Positions 25,398-39,124 of a stretch of 64,000 nucleotides of DNA are shown here, piece after piece. Below the pieces are notes generated by a model. It was not told the DNA's origin. It worked only from the letters and a program-made list of their open reading frames with translations, and made no database searches. The stretch is from Megalopta genalis (taxonomy: Eukaryota > Arthropoda > Insecta > Hymenoptera > Halictidae). Made by a program: the position numbers and the translations under genes. Every line of letters starts with the position of its first letter. Positions within the stretch are counted from its first letter, which is position 1. Location: the NCBI RefSeq assembly GCF_051020955.1, contig NC_135015.1, forward strand, positions 9,187,616-9,251,615, in the 5' to 3' direction.

Positions 25398-26598
25398 TGG
25401 AAGATTCTACTTTCATTGTAATTTAATTTCTGTTTCTTAACATTTTCTTAGGAAATTTCTATTTCACAGAAAACTTCAATTGTTCGTTTTTAGTAGACAT
25501 TTTCCTCTATTTTACGAGGCTTGCAAGCAATAAATGTGTAGAGATCTATCGTTTTTGATATTCAGTTCTGTTTTTTACTTTTTGTTGTGATGTTAAATTA
25601 CAAGTTCCAGATGGTTCTCTGGAAAATTTTCTCAGATATATTTGCTGCACCCTTTCATATTAAAAACACACGAAGCTCTGTTTCAATTTTAACCAGTTCA
25701 TATCAATCGATAGAGCAACCTTAGGTATTTAAATTTCAATGTATCCTAAAATAGGCGCTATAACAAAAAAGTTCTGTCAACTGTATATTTCAGTAGGTAG
25801 GAAACGAAGTATCAGAAATCATGGAAAGATATGGCCGCTTTAAATCAGCTTTGATATTCTCCCGTATTATCGGAATTTGTATTAACTTGCTGTTCTAAAT
25901 ACGTGATATTAATAAGCAATAAATTATAAGTAGAAACACATCGGTATAATTAAATTTTCATAAGCAGTTAATTCAGGATGATTAACGATTAAGGATTCCA
26001 AGCGATATATCTCACAGGCGAATACGATTATAATACAATTTACGATGCCGCTAATTTTGCAGCATAAAATTGATAATTATCCGACTACGAATGTTAACAC
26101 GCATGACAAGTCTATCTCAACTTAACTTCAAAATTGTTGCTATCCCTTCTCAAGAAACGTTCAATGTTAGGCGACTCTAATTAACCGCCGTAAAGCAAGA
26201 GAGGTAAATGTACAACTACAATTTGTAATTAAGTCAAGTTTATTAATACAAAGGAAACACGTCAGACAGACGATATTAACTCAGTTTCTGTATATGAGAA
26301 GAATCTCCGTGCGTCCTGCTACGCTATTATTATTACGCTCTTCTTTATTGTGCGAAAGTTTAGACAGCACCATCACAAATACAAAGTACATAGAGTCTTG
26401 CACAAGGACAAAGTACAGCCGGTGACTTAATACCTGTCTCTCTAATTACGTTACCTGTCGTGCATGTACAACTTCTTATCAAAAGCGTGTACAAAATTCT
26501 GCAGTAAAATGAAAATGTTTCCTTAACATTTTCTTTATTAAGTCACATAACATGTTCTCGCAGATGCTCTCGGAGATTCCAAATCGAGTTTATATAAT

Positions 26599-26644
<46 letters not shown>

Positions 26645-29600
26645 ACCAAACCGGTTAAAGTTAACAGAATTTGTAGCATAAAGAAATGTTCCACGATCAC
26701 GTATGAAAATTTAACTACACATTTGCGGCAAGTCTAAAATTTCTCAGCCACCTGGTCGCAGAATAATTCACGAGACACGGGAGTCGTAAGGTAACATTCC
26801 GCCACCGTCCATTCTGCAAGAAGAAAACGTTTCGCAAGAATTTCGAAATTTGGTGTGTCGCGCTAAAACGGCGCGAGCACCATCGGAGAAGAAAGGCACC
26901 CGAGCCGGGGTGAAATTTTGAATCGCGGGGATACAATTTTGCGAAAGAAAACAGGCAAAGAAACTTCGTTCGTAAATAACATCGAATAAATAAGCCAACG
27001 AGGATCAAAGGCTTTGACAAAGAATTCATGCGACCGCCGCCGTCAAGGGGAGCGAACCAACGAACGAACCCTACGAACGACCAACGAACGAACCAACACG
27101 GCAGCGGCAAGAATCGCGAGGATTTAAGTGGAATGCGCCGCGCCATATTGTGGCAAGACTTTTCTTATCGCGCACTTCGGTTCGCCGGTACATTGAAGGA
27201 ACTCGGGGCTCGGGGCTGATAAAAAGGGACGGCAATTCGCTTGCCATTTCAAAGTTCGCTGCGGGTTCAAGTTATTCGAGAACATTGTCCGTGGCCATAC
27301 GCCCGGTGTATCGGTGATTTACCACGATAAACCTTTTTTTTGCGAAACCAAGCTGCACATTGTCATGATTTTTTAAACGTCGCGTCGAAAACTACCCGAA
27401 CCGGAAAATCATGTTTGTCGGTGACTGGCGATCGTATCGGCGTAAGCATACGCGTATCCGTCGCGAACCCGTTTCACAAATGCATATTTCGCCGAGTTCA
27501 ATTTTACATAAAAGAGCAATATCATTCGCTTAGCGGGCATTCTATTGATAAATATATAAATATATATATAATTGACTTCATTTAACTCGTTGGTTAAGAA
27601 TATTCAATCTGAATTCGTCGCGGTGAAATGTATTTTTACTCAGGATTCCTAATGGTTTTTGGTTACAGCGAGTATGCGAGCTATGCATTGGAATAAAAGC
27701 CAAAAATAGCAGACATGCAGAACGACGGGAGCACTAAACGTTGTACCAATCTGTTTCATCCAAATAAGGACGCATTGTCAAAGGTATAGAAATGGATTAT
27801 ACAAGTTTTTTTTTAAGTTGAATAAAGAATCTTGTAATGATCTGGTATATCGATCAATCATCAAAGTCCATCATTATCTATTGTACGTCGACGTAACAAT
27901 CTTTAAACGCATTTTTCTAGATACCGTATATTTCAAAACAGGATGATGAATTAAAGGATGATCACATTCAAGATGAATTAAAGTATCCGTCACTCGTCTC
28001 ATGCAAACGACTAAACCAGGAATAAATATGGTAGCTACTTCATAATATGATTTATGTATTTATTATTAATATACAGAAACCTAAAAATTGCTCAGAAAGA
28101 TCGATAATGGAAAAATATATTAAGATATTCTTTCTCGCTCGTAACACTTGCATAAGAAATTACTAGGATTTGCCGGCGTTATTTCTTTAGAGTGTAGTTC
28201 TCTTCCCGGAACACTCCCGTCGGCCCTCTTCTATTATTCCTTTTGGAGTTGCGAACTTTCACACACGCTTTCTCTTAAGGGATGCATTAAACTTTCCCCT
28301 CTGCTAAATCGAACGACCATCATGAATATATTCCGTGGGAAGTTCGCAAAGCGGAGTTGGCGAAACATCGGGACCGCCGTTTGACCCAATATTCTCTAGC
28401 GGGAACGATTTAAAGAGTAGTCAACGGCGACGATAGCTTTTTTAGTGATCACTCGCGAACAACAATTTTTTTGGCACGAAATCGACGCCGCGGCAAGCGA
28501 ACGTTTCGCGAAACGTGACTCGCAGAACTTTCCGCCGGCAGAAAGGGATCGATATGCGCCGACGATAGCGCATCGGTCCCAGCGAATCAGTATTATCAGC
28601 GGCGAATTAAGTTACAGTCAATAATTAATTGTCTATACGGTGAATGAACGCGAAATGTAATTCCATTTATTGCTTTGAAGGCAATTACAACGATGAAATA
28701 ATACGGTGGAAATAGTTAGATGAGCCCGGGCAATAGCACTAATTTCTGATTAGTTCGTTGGTAATTACGAAGCGATAACGTTGCCCAAGCACCCGGCGAC
28801 GCTTATCAACGCTAAAGCCCGCGAAACTACCTTCCTACGCGCTGATGAGCCATTGTTTATTCCTGTGGCCGAATAAAGCATTCTCGAGCCAAAGTTATCC
28901 CGGCAGACCATTCCGTTCGTATTGATTCATTGTGGATTTTTCGCAAACAGCGAAATTATTTACTAGAACCTATTTCTGGAAAGGCTTGTGTTAAGCATAC
29001 AACGATAAATAGCATATAGCTATAAGCATACGATAAATAGATTGTGCCTTTCTGTTTGTCTAATTTATTTTTACTTTTCACTTAACGTTACGATAGACTG
29101 ATGGAAAGTCCGTGAATCTTTTAAAAGCCAGCGAGTACGAATATCTAATGAATATCTAACAGCATCGATTCACATAAATAATATAATTAATTTGATCTTG
29201 CTTCTGATGTCTTTGTCCGGGCGTTCTCCAGCAGATGAAATTAATAAGAGAGTCAATAAGGGCGCTAGAGCGCAACTAATGAATTTTTTGACATACGCGT
29301 GGATCGATACGATGTCAATCTCGGCAGCACTAATTTAATTTCGAGTAGTCACGATTAATGTGAAATAACGGTACTCCGCTCAAAAACGGAACGGATGTGT
29401 TCGTTTGATGAACGATGTAGGGAAATAACATTGTTCGAGTGAATTTCCACATTGACACACATCATTTCAGAATTACTGGTTATCGAACGATGACCCACAT
29501 CTCCCGCGACACGTAATTAAATACGATCGATCGTCTAATTAGATGTTCCAATGAAAATAATGAGGAGAGATAGCGCCGCAATTTCCCTCGATTTGCACAG

Positions 29601-30389
29601 TTCAGTTCTTTCCGCTCCCCGCGCGGCCTCTCGATCTCGCTTTGGGGATTGCTAGCTGCGCGCCGTCCGCGTATCGATTATGAGTGGCCTAATTGCCGGA
29701 TGCTATTATAAAAATACTCCGGGGACGCATTAATTGTTTTTAACTAATTGCACAGTGCGTGGAGAACCGATCAGGAACGATGCGCTCGGTTTATCCGTGA
29801 AATCTTCGGTACACATGCACACGTACCGCGTAGTTCCCGTGTTAACGATTTGGTTAATTTACCAACGCGCATAAACGCGAACCGTAGACGAGCCGTGGAA
29901 CACGGAGATATATCCACGGTGAATCCGAGACCACGATTTCACCGATCCGTCATTGTGTTTCTTTTGCAATTAACAGGTTTACATCCGAGCATCTCCGCTT
30001 CACTCGCAATCGATCATTAACGGGAACTCGTTGATTAACGCCGGTTATTGCAAGCCGACACTGATCAGTGTGGGATTCCGCTATAATAGCTCAGTAAATT
30101 GTTTTGAGATGACCGGTGTTTGCCAAATTCCTCACCACGTACGATTCCTACATTTCCTCTAACTGGGCTGCAGGTATTCGTGCAAACAACGTACTGAATA
30201 AAAATTGAACGATCTTGGTTACATTTAATATTCTTCAAGTTTTCAATCTTTCGTCCTTCCTTGAGTTTCCAGTCGACTTTGAATATTCATTCCACTCGTT
30301 AGTAGATAGGTAAAATGAAATATTAACAGGAAGAGTAACTTTGCGACACTTGGTTCAACGAATAATTTCATAACGTATCATAGCGTACG
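25398..30389. other. Long non-coding stretch
   Basis: AT-rich to about 26700 and GC-rich at 26720-27560, where CGAACGAACCAA-type short repeats occur at 27054-27104. The stretch is AT-rich again at 27560-28130 and mixed after that. A minus-strand frame of 143 codons at 26715-27146 is the longest here, but it is low-complexity and matches nothing I know. Confidence 0.5.
26602..26642. repeat. (GA)n microsatellite
   Basis: About 20 uninterrupted GA dinucleotides. Open frames running through it encode only Arg-Glu repeats and are artefacts. Confidence 0.95.
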
Positions 30390-30709
30390 GTCATCTTGTT
30401 TTTATTCTTTTTTCATCGCAAATCTATATTTCTCATTTCAGAATCATATTCTACGTAAAACAATGCATAACTTTTATTTGAATCAATCTTTTGTAATATG
30501 ATGTTCTTAAATGAAATAATAAACTTTCCAGAAGAAAGTAACATGTGGTCATTTTAATAAAAAAAAACAAAATTATCTTTGGCATAAACATGAAAAATCA
30601 GCTAAATATCTTTAAAAAAATGTTTCAGATAAAAATTATGCATTCTTTTACGTAGAATATGATTCCAAAATAAAAAATACAGGTTTCTGAAAGGAAAAGC
30701 AAGATGATC
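30390..30709. repeat. Long imperfect inverted repeat, foldback-like
   Basis: The left arm, 30390-30482, is repeated inverted at 30622-30709. The best block is GAATCATATTCTACGTAAAA (30441-30460), complemented at about 30646-30665 without mismatch. It continues inward through AATGCATAA and outward through a T-rich section to TCATCTTG. Arms are about 90 bp and the loop about 140 bp. No clear target duplication was found. It is probably a degraded foldback or long-TIR MITE. Confidence 0.82.
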
Positions 30710-33700
30710 TTGAAATAATCTTGAAAACGCTCACACATTAAAAAACTAGTAGTGCCATTTGACTCCGCACTTGAAATACTGAAGGATATGCATCAGTTTG
30801 TTTTGTTTTGTTTTAAATCACATATGTCTCTACGAGATTTTTTACAATCTCAACTTAAATGGGACACCTAGTATACATTGTTATTTATCACTGAATTATA
30901 TTTAATCTACAACAGTCCCTTAAGAATATTAGACTCCATGTAATCAGATTATACAGATCACCAGAAGAAAGAGATTACGAGCACGTATACCTCTTGGCCA
31001 AATGCTCAACGAATATGTCCGCGCGGCCGGGTGCGTTTTTAACTTTCACCGTTTCACACTCACCTTCTTCTGGTATTTTCATTCTGATCGCTTTTCTTTT
31101 TGGCAGGCAACGATGCCGCTAAGGTGATTATGAAAGCCCGACCAGGTTAAATTACTTTTGGTAACGTTAACTGCCGGCTTGATGCCCGATGAAGATAGCG
31201 CTTATGGGGGTTTGTTGACTGAACGGGGCGGGTTTCCACGCACCTGTCGGGTTTCCCACAATTTTGCTCGGTGCCTCGCTCGTTTACAGACATTTCGAGT
31301 GGGCGCACCACCCGGAAAAAGGGGGCTCCGCGCTCTTGCATCGAGAATCGTTGGGGTCCATTTAATGCGATTAGACCAGCCCCGCTATCATCACGGCCTG
31401 TTTGATTCGCCTTTTTGCTGCGAATCTCGTAATGTCTTCCTTTCTTCTCCCTAGGTTTGCCTTGCTCCATCTCGGCAACCTCCTGTTCCATCCAGTTTCG
31501 CCCTTCTCTCGTTGTTTCCATCACGTCTTTATCGACTACGCTCGTTTTTCGCGAACCTGTCTATCTTGCCTTTGTCTCTTGACTAGCGTTCGCTCCGCTA
31601 ATGGCCGAACCCTGCTTCCCTTTGACACACGACGTTCCTTCAGTTTATCGAAATTGCAGAGTTCTGATACCATCCAGTTGTTCCAGCGTTTCGTGTAGGT
31701 ACACTGTTTCGTATAGCTGCGAATACGATATTTTAGTGTAAACTTTTATATGTATCGAATCCATTTTCCCTTGATCTGTTGAAGTCTGCTCGTTAACCTA
31801 ATCTGTTTGCTGCTGTTTGAACTTTTACGTTCCGTACACGCTATGCGATAAAAAGAGATTATCAATCACTATATTGCAGAAAAAATCTTTTATAATTTTC
31901 GCACGTTTACAGTTTTATCTAACAATTTTTTCGTCATTTTTTTTTAATAAAACATGTAACGACTATAGTTAATCGTCCGAAACTAGATGGCTGAATTACG
32001 ATTTTTAATGCTGTGGGAGAAAATCGGTACGGGCCTCGCTGTCAAATTGTTAGTAAATTTTTACGTATTCTTACGGATTTCGATAAATATCGAAATGAAT
32101 GTAACACGTTGTTCCAAAAATATAAGAAAGTGTGATATTTGCAGTTATAGCCGTTCGACTATCATTTTATCGTGGAATATGCATCTTTAATTCGTAAACT
32201 AGTAAAATATTACTTGAAATACTATCTAATCCATTTTACTTTACACGATCAATATTTATTAAACTAGTTTGAAGTTACGATTTCTCAGTCGACTGGGCCA
32301 TTTATACTACCATACAGTGTCAGGGCAACAAGCATAAAAGTAATTCATTTATATGAAATCGAAGTAAAATTCTACTCTTCTTTCACTGGTATGTAAACAT
32401 CAAAATTTTTCATCCAATTATTATAAATTGTATTTCTCATTGTAGGAATTCGTTAACGCCAAAATAAGTGCTAAAATCAAGGCAACTGTGAATAAAGTCG
32501 TAGCGCAAGGGTTTAATCATTTTTTTTTTCACTTTGTTTCGGACTCATTTCCGTTGCCGATCGCGAATCCAGTTGTCTCGAGTTCTAATTGTTCCGGCCA
32601 GATTTAAGCGGCGCTCCTGGAACTGTCGGGACTGGCGCGCATCCGAATCTAGTGGTACAGGGCTGTGACTATTAATTACAGTGTAACCCGGAGTTAATTA
32701 CGCGCGATTCGAAACTCCGCGGGAGAGCTGCAGCGGCGCGCTAATGAACGCAATAACGGCCGGCCACGAAGGGATCGAAACACGCCGGGAAATCGCGGCA
32801 AAGAAAAACGGGAAGCGGAACAAGCCTCTGTACACACTTGCTTGCTCGCTCGCCAGCTCGCTAGGTCCGTCCAGCTCTCTCTCCTCTCGTTGACCCAATT
32901 TGACGGCAGACCAAAGTTACGACCGACCGAAACTTCCTTTGGTCCGGGGACGCTTCGTCTGTCCTGGCAAGGGAACTTATTTACTTATGCATTTTAACGA
33001 GACAAGCCGGTAACCTGCATATTATATTATGTAAAACCGTATTAGAAGATGCACCGTGTAGATAGGGTGCTCCACTAAATGTAGATTATTTAACGACTCG
33101 CGGTGCGAAGAATGGCAGACAATTTCGCGGAAGCAGTGGATCCTAAAAAATAGTCGCGTTATGTATGGAATGTATTAATGTACTGTGGACACCCAAAAGT
33201 AGGGTAAGTGTGTTAATTACCGTGCCCGTTAAGATGACGTCCGAAATTTTCGACAAATCAGTGTTTACAAAACATTAACGACGATGGAAACATTCCGTTT
33301 GTTATTGTCACTGACCTCCCTAAACACGCTTTTGTTGGTAAACGAGAAGCTCCACAAGCTAATCGACGTGAGGAGCAAGGGGAATGGGTCACCCGTTTCA
33401 ACAATCACGTCTCTTGTTCGATGCGTAACTTAGCCAATAATAAACGAAAGTCTGAAATCGAAACAAAAACCGTTCCCCATGCCTCTCATTTAATTTATGC
33501 GTAGAGTGTTCCATTTTCTCGTTTCCCAATATTACCTTCAGATTCGTAACGTTATACGTTAACGTAGTCATAAATATATCTATATAGATAATATAATAGT
33601 CTATCATATGATATCTACTACATAAATATAAAAAATATGTATATAGTACAGCACGTTTGCTGCATAATACAATGAAAAGTTGATCAAGATGCTAATTAAT

Positions 33701-33921
33701 AATTAGTAATTACAAATAATCATGCGTTCATCAGAAGAATCTGAAGTTAATACTTTAGGGATGAGTCAATGTTCTTGCATCTCGCAATTGTTGCGTCTGT
33801 TTGTTTTTATTCGGCTGAACTGGTTTGGTGGAAATTCAGTATGGCGACTAATTTGGGATTAATAGGAAGGGATCATTTCTACCACCAAGGGAAACGCGTT
33901 CACCCTACTTCTGCAAGGGTG
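30710..33921. other. Non-coding stretch
   Basis: AT-rich with a (TTTGT)3 run near 30800. GC-richer at 31000-31700 and 32540-33050. Overlapping frames of 98-125 codons at 31147-31698 occur on both strands and are not convincing. No RNA gene or transposon end was found. Confidence 0.5.
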
Positions 33922-33925
33922 TTAA

Positions 33926-34385
33926 CACATTGCGGACGGCTCACGAGATATCTCGTTTTTAGCAAATTGAACGTTCCGGACGGGTCACGAGATATCTCGT
34001 TTTCATGTTTTTTTTATTTAATCGGCAACAAGCAGCCAGCCGCAAATATTTCTGTTACGTAACCATAGTAACGAAGCCTCCCGCATTCCTAAGTAATTTT
34101 AGCGAAACAAATGAATCATTCCAAGCATGTAGAAATGATCAGTCATTATAGCCACTCTAAATCAATATTCAAATTTGTATAATAAATAATAGTTAAAATG
34201 TAAAAAATCTTATATAATAAACAGATATATAAACTATGTATATATAGTATTATTTAAGAATACTAAATGCAAATTAGAAATGTGCGTATCCGCTTCCTGT
34301 TACTTGCCAAGCATGTTTTTGGAGCGTTCGAAAATGTGCGGTTTTTGAGGGCGTGTTGAACGCGCAGAGCCCCGTCCGCAATGTG
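33926..34385. mobile_element. piggyBac-like MITE, 460 bp, perfect 14-bp TIRs
   Basis: The ends CACATTGCGGACGG (33926-33939) and its exact complement at the right end are flanked by intact TTAA (33922-33925 and 34386-34389). Just inside the left end, the perfect 14-bp palindrome ACGAGATATCTCGT occurs twice, at 33943-33956 and 33987-34000. Each copy follows a GGACGG-type repeat of the terminal motif. The rest of the interior is AT-rich and non-coding. This is one of the best-preserved elements in the window. Confidence 0.92.
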
Positions 34386-34571
34386 TTAACATAGATGGGA
34401 GGATTAGAATCGGCACTACACTTTTCTCAGCTGACTTCTTCTGAGCAATGGACGGTACATAGTTCGCAATAATCAGCGAACAAGTAAACACTATCTCAGA
34501 CAGAGGCAACTGCGGTAGAAGAAAAGACAAGTACATCCTTTACAAAGTTGAACAAACTTTAAAGTCGATTG

Positions 34572-34740
34572 TCTCGAAAACGGAGCCTTGGATAAAAAGA
34601 TGTTATACCAAATTTTTATCATATTTACGTGGAAACGCTCCTTGCTTGGTTGTATTACGAATTCTGGCCCAACCTGTATATTCGGGAGGATAGTATCGTG
34701 AAATTTTGTGACGTGTATAATGCAAGATCTAACCATACCC
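34572..34740 (+). repeat. Dispersed repeat fragment, copy B
   Basis: Begins with the 42-base segment shared with 5509-5553. It continues through AATTCTGGCCCAACCTGTATA, a stretch that looks like one terminus of a repeat. The class is not known. Similarity to copy A covers only the first part. Confidence 0.6.
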
Positions 34741-37700
34741 TGGACAGAGGGAATTTTAAATGTGTTCTATACAGAAATAAATTTAGTTTAAGCGCATATA
34801 AGGCTAGTTAATTTAAGTTCGTGATAACGTGAGCTTGCAAAGGATGTTCTAGACCATGCATTTGAGGGAGACACGACGGTCAATAACCTGAGCGACAAAG
34901 AACCTGAGGAGATTTAATTTGCTGCTAATGAATATAGCGTGGTAACAGAAACAGAGTCGATAATTGCATTTGCTTCGTCAACGACCGGTTAAATCGTTCA
35001 AAAAATAAAATACATTTCTGAAGATATCAATTCTTATTTCTAGAAATTGTATATAAATATTGTATACATATTTCATGTGCGATACTATTATATATTATTT
35101 CATATACCTGTTTCATGGTACGAAACATTTTATCAACCTCTTTATAACTGTCTCCAAAGCGTCGCAACATTTTCAATACTCCACTATCCCTTAAAACAAT
35201 TACAAATTAACGCCTATTACTGCTCGTTAATCACTTTATCGATTTTCGTGATAAGACTATAAATTAGGTATTTCATTATTGGTAGCTCGGAGAAGATTTT
35301 CGTAGATTATACAAGTTTGCAACTCGCTTCCCTGCTGTGTATGCTTGCCTTGATCCGCGATCAAGCTAAACAGTCTCATTTAAACGGGAGCTTGTCTAGT
35401 TAAAATACTTAACAAAAGTTCAGATTAAAGTGGTGCAAATAAAACCAAAATTATACGAAATCTTTGAAAAGGAAAAATCAGTGCTTCGTTACAACGATTC
35501 CTAATATTAATTTTCTCCTTTTTCTTCATTCAACTTTATTTACTTGTTTAAATATAACCTGAACTTTTCAATTTTTCCGATATTCCCTTGGGTCCCGTTT
35601 TATTTCATTTATTTTATATCAAATTCTGTACTTCCAGTTTCGTACTATAGATATTGAAATTTCTCATTTACTTAAAATACACACTTTGGTAAGGGTTGGT
35701 GTTCATAAAGTAAGATCATTGAAAAATGTTTTTAAATTGGAAAGTCAAGAGTTTAATGTCAAGAATAATAATATTGAATTGACATGAATTTTGTGTCATC
35801 AAATAACGGAGGTAGTACAAAATAAAGGCAGATAACGATTATCTTCGAATAATTCTGTTTAAAAAATATATCTTCCGGGGTACTATCTCCAACGATAACG
35901 ACTTATAATGTTATTCAAGTCAAGTTCTATTATTTTTGTTCAAATTGGTGTTTCCTTGTATTATTTTTAGAAATAATTTTTAAATAATAATTTTAAAAAA
36001 TCTAGAAATAATTTTTAGAAATAATTTTAAGCACGTTTAAGTGGCTCCCTTATTCCTCTATTAATTTGATTTGCTGGTAACTATTAAAATGTTCTACGAT
36101 TGTTTAACTAGTCTGAGTTCACTTTGTAAATCCTGTATGAAAAAAATAATTTTCTACAATGTCTACAATCTCGATGTTCACGAAGGTGTCGGAAACATAA
36201 CAGAACTTGGCGAAGATCTCTGGAAAGATTCCATTTACCGGACAGGCTTCGATAAGAGCACGCTAACTAATTTTTCTTTTTATCAATGTTTGGAGGCCGC
36301 GGTTAGACGCGACAGAAATTCACGGGAGTGTATCTCGGCAGGGGCAAGGTGACACGAGAATGTTGAACTTCCGCAACGCGCGAACGATAATTGAATTAGT
36401 TCGATGAGAAGATGCCGCGGCACGAAATAATATGCGGTCGTCTGGCTGATCTTCGTAATTCCCGCGGAGACTCTTCTCAGCCTTTGCATAATACTTTCCG
36501 GTGAGTGGTGCCGGCTCGGCGCAGCGATCGGCCGGTCGTTCGACCGGAATTAAACGGGACACGGATTCAATGGGATCGATAAATAAGAGCCGAGGCCGAG
36601 AGACATTAACGTTCCCTTAATCGCTGACGCATCAGCGATACCCGGCTTCGCTTCCTCCTCTTCTCTTTTTTTCTCCTTCCTCGTTCTCTCGCGCTATCTT
36701 TTTTTTCGCAACAGGTATTGTCTCCATCGAACCCTGCAGAGAACGGACGACGATCGCGAAAGCCTGTATCGTTGCCGGGGAATTGTTCTAGTTCCGCTTC
36801 TAAACACCGATACACGTTGCTTTCGAAGTTTCCTGGATTATCAGGATAATTCTGGATAATTCAGGATCCTGATTCTATCGTACAAACGTACAGACAGCAA
36901 AAAGCAGGAACGGGGAAAATTGCGAAATAAATTTGGATTTGCAGTGGCTCCGAAAGCTATTTGATCACGGAGCTACCGAAAAATTCTCGGCGCTTAAACC
37001 GTCTTAGTTACGTAACACAGCAAATCCAAAGACATTTCCGAGCTTGAAGTCGTTACTTTCACAAACTGGGAACCGAAGACGCGAGTAAAAAATGCTGCAA
37101 ACTGAAACGTCTGTGAAAGTAATTGAAAATCGTTTTAGTGACTGAATCTGCTATAGGTTTTAATGTTGCAGCTTCCCCTTTAAAACTTGCTGTTCGATTT
37201 TTTATACTGCTCTGTGCAACCGAAATGTGTGAAATCGATTCGGATGACCGATAAGAGATAAAGACCGAATGAAATTTTATCCGTCGCTGTCGAATAAATA
37301 TGCAATGGAATAAAGATTGTGTTATTCGAATCAAATATTCGACAAAAGAAATTAATTCGGATGGTATATATTTATTCGAAACAATTCGAATAATGATCAA
37401 CCCTGGCCAGCAATCGAAGCTTGATTATTCAAAGCTCAATGGAACGACGAAAAAAGAATTGCAAATCAAGTTTTAGAGGTTATGGTAACGAGAAAGCTTC
37501 AATTTTCAAATCCGTGCAGAATCAGTGACAAAATCCAATATTTTTTACGGACGTACGAATTCATAACATGTTTCAGTAAAAACGGATTATAAAAATAGAG
37601 AGTCGCAGCAGGTTATCGATCATTTTTTAGAAATTGCAGATTTAGTACTGAAATACTTTCTGGAACTACTGGATATCTGTACGTTCTCACATTTGATCGG

Positions 37701-38382
37701 CAAAGTTGTCTTTCAGATCGGATTTATTAACTGCCACGGCGCCCTCTCGTGATTCACCTTTCTATGGAAGTGTCGACGAGAGGAATATCTGAGTGCCCGA
37801 TTAAATTCCATAAATTTCTTCCGACAATCGTACTTAAACACAAAGGAATAGGTCGCGTCGAATACGTATCCTGTTTCTAGATTTTAATATAGGCGTTCCT
37901 GACGCACAAAAGTTTCCTCGACACAATACGACGCCCATGGTCGGTGAAATGGAGTGGAATCCATCTTTCGGATTGGATCAGAATTTTATTCAACAATGCA
38001 TGGCATTATTCGAGTAAAATACCGCCGTCGCGATTGGAATCCAGTTTATTTATTAATCCATACGAGGACGTCCGTTTCCTCGAGGAGAAATTTACGTCGG
38101 TGAGATTCGTATCATTATTATACCATTTTGACCAAAACTGTTCCCGCAATGTCCCAGGACGTTTTTTAAGTTGAAACGTCCGCTATCCTGACTAAACCGA
38201 TCGGACGTCGGGAACCATGAATAATGCATGAAGAGCGTAAAGCCAACTGCTAATTGAAAGCAACTGAATTCTTACACTGTTGAATTTTCCATCTGGGTGC
38301 AACGGATCCTCGAATGCTTCTTGCGTCCTGCCGCGATTAATTATGCCGTTTCGTCCTATCTTCCCGAAAATCTCTCTCTTTC

Positions 38383-38415
<33 letters not shown>

Positions 38416-38757
38416 GCGAATAATCCTCGTTTTTATCTCACGAATGTTAATCGAATCACCTAAGCGATTATTAACGCTAAATCTACAAAAAAATGAAGTG
38501 AAAATGACCGCTTACGTATGAAAATTGTGGAGAATAAAAATATTTTCAAATTGTTGAAATTGTAAAGATTCTTTCTTAAGAAACGATTGAATAAATCCCT
38601 TCGTACAAGCTTACGTTAAAGAAAAATGGCGGCAAAAAGTCTAGATGAGTTTAATCTCGTTATTCTTACAAAGTAGCGCACGTTAGTCAATTTTAATTTA
38701 ATTGAGTAGAGTAGTAAGATTTAATGTTAAGTAGAGTAGAATTACGTTCCTAAGCAT
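34741..38757. other. Non-coding stretch
   Basis: AT-rich to 36180, GC-rich at 36180-36860, AT-rich to 37680, then mixed. Short repeats of GGATAATTC occur at 36837-36870, and TAGAAATAATTTT-type repeats at 35960-36030. Frames up to 113 codons lack recognisable content. Confidence 0.5.
38371..38416. repeat. Imperfect (CT)n microsatellite
   Basis: A CT-rich run interrupted by TTT triplets. The Leu-Ser open frame across it is an artefact. Confidence 0.93.
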
Positions 38758-38762
38758 ACAAC

Positions 38763-39124
38763 TGTAGCGTCGCATTCCTCTACCTGAGCGCGGCCGCTAG
38801 CAATAAAACATGTACCGTTCCTAATCCTCAAAATTCCCTAAAAAGCACGCACCCCTAATAAAGCAATTCTCTTCACATCTGGACACCTCGACCCGCACGG
38901 GACTTTCCCAACTTTCTCTTTTCCTACGAAAGTCCATCTATTCCTTTCTTCCCTTCCAGTATAAAACAGACAAACGCGCAACTCCAAAATCAGTCTGTCC
39001 GAAGTCGCTAGCCCTACGACACCACGCTAGTCGCGCCCGCGCTCATCAATAGCAATTCAATAAACCGTATTAATAGTAGCCTTAAACACGTTCTCCGATT
39101 CGCTTACCTTCCCTTCAGCGCTAA
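38763..39124 (+). mobile_element. Candidate solo LTR, 362 bp
   Basis: Starts TGTAGCG and ends CGCTAA, with identical 5-bp flanks ACAAC at 38758-38762 and 39125-39129. Inside, in the right order, are a TATA box (TATAAAA, 38960-38966), an arthropod-type initiator TCAGTC about 30 bp downstream (38990), and a polyadenylation signal AATAAA (39059-39064). This is the U3-R-U5 layout of a retrotransposon LTR. No internal region or second LTR is present, so it is a solo LTR left by recombination. The 3' end is not the canonical CA, which suggests a small terminal change. The family is not determined. Confidence 0.72.
38960..38995 (+). promoter_or_regulatory. TATA box and initiator inside the solo LTR
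   Basis: TATAAAA at 38960 and TCAGTC at 38990 have the spacing of an RNA polymerase II core promoter. It would drive transcription rightwards, out of the LTR into 39000-39200. Whether it is active cannot be seen from sequence. Confidence 0.5.

Noticed and set aside
26715..27146. 143-codon minus-strand open frame
   Set aside because: Located in GC-rich DNA with overlapping frames on the other strand, low complexity, and no recognisable domain or splice context.
18936..32282. ACTAGTTTGAAGTTAC present at both 18938 and 32266
   Set aside because: A 16-17-base match in AT-rich DNA can occur by chance in a window this size, and similarity does not extend.
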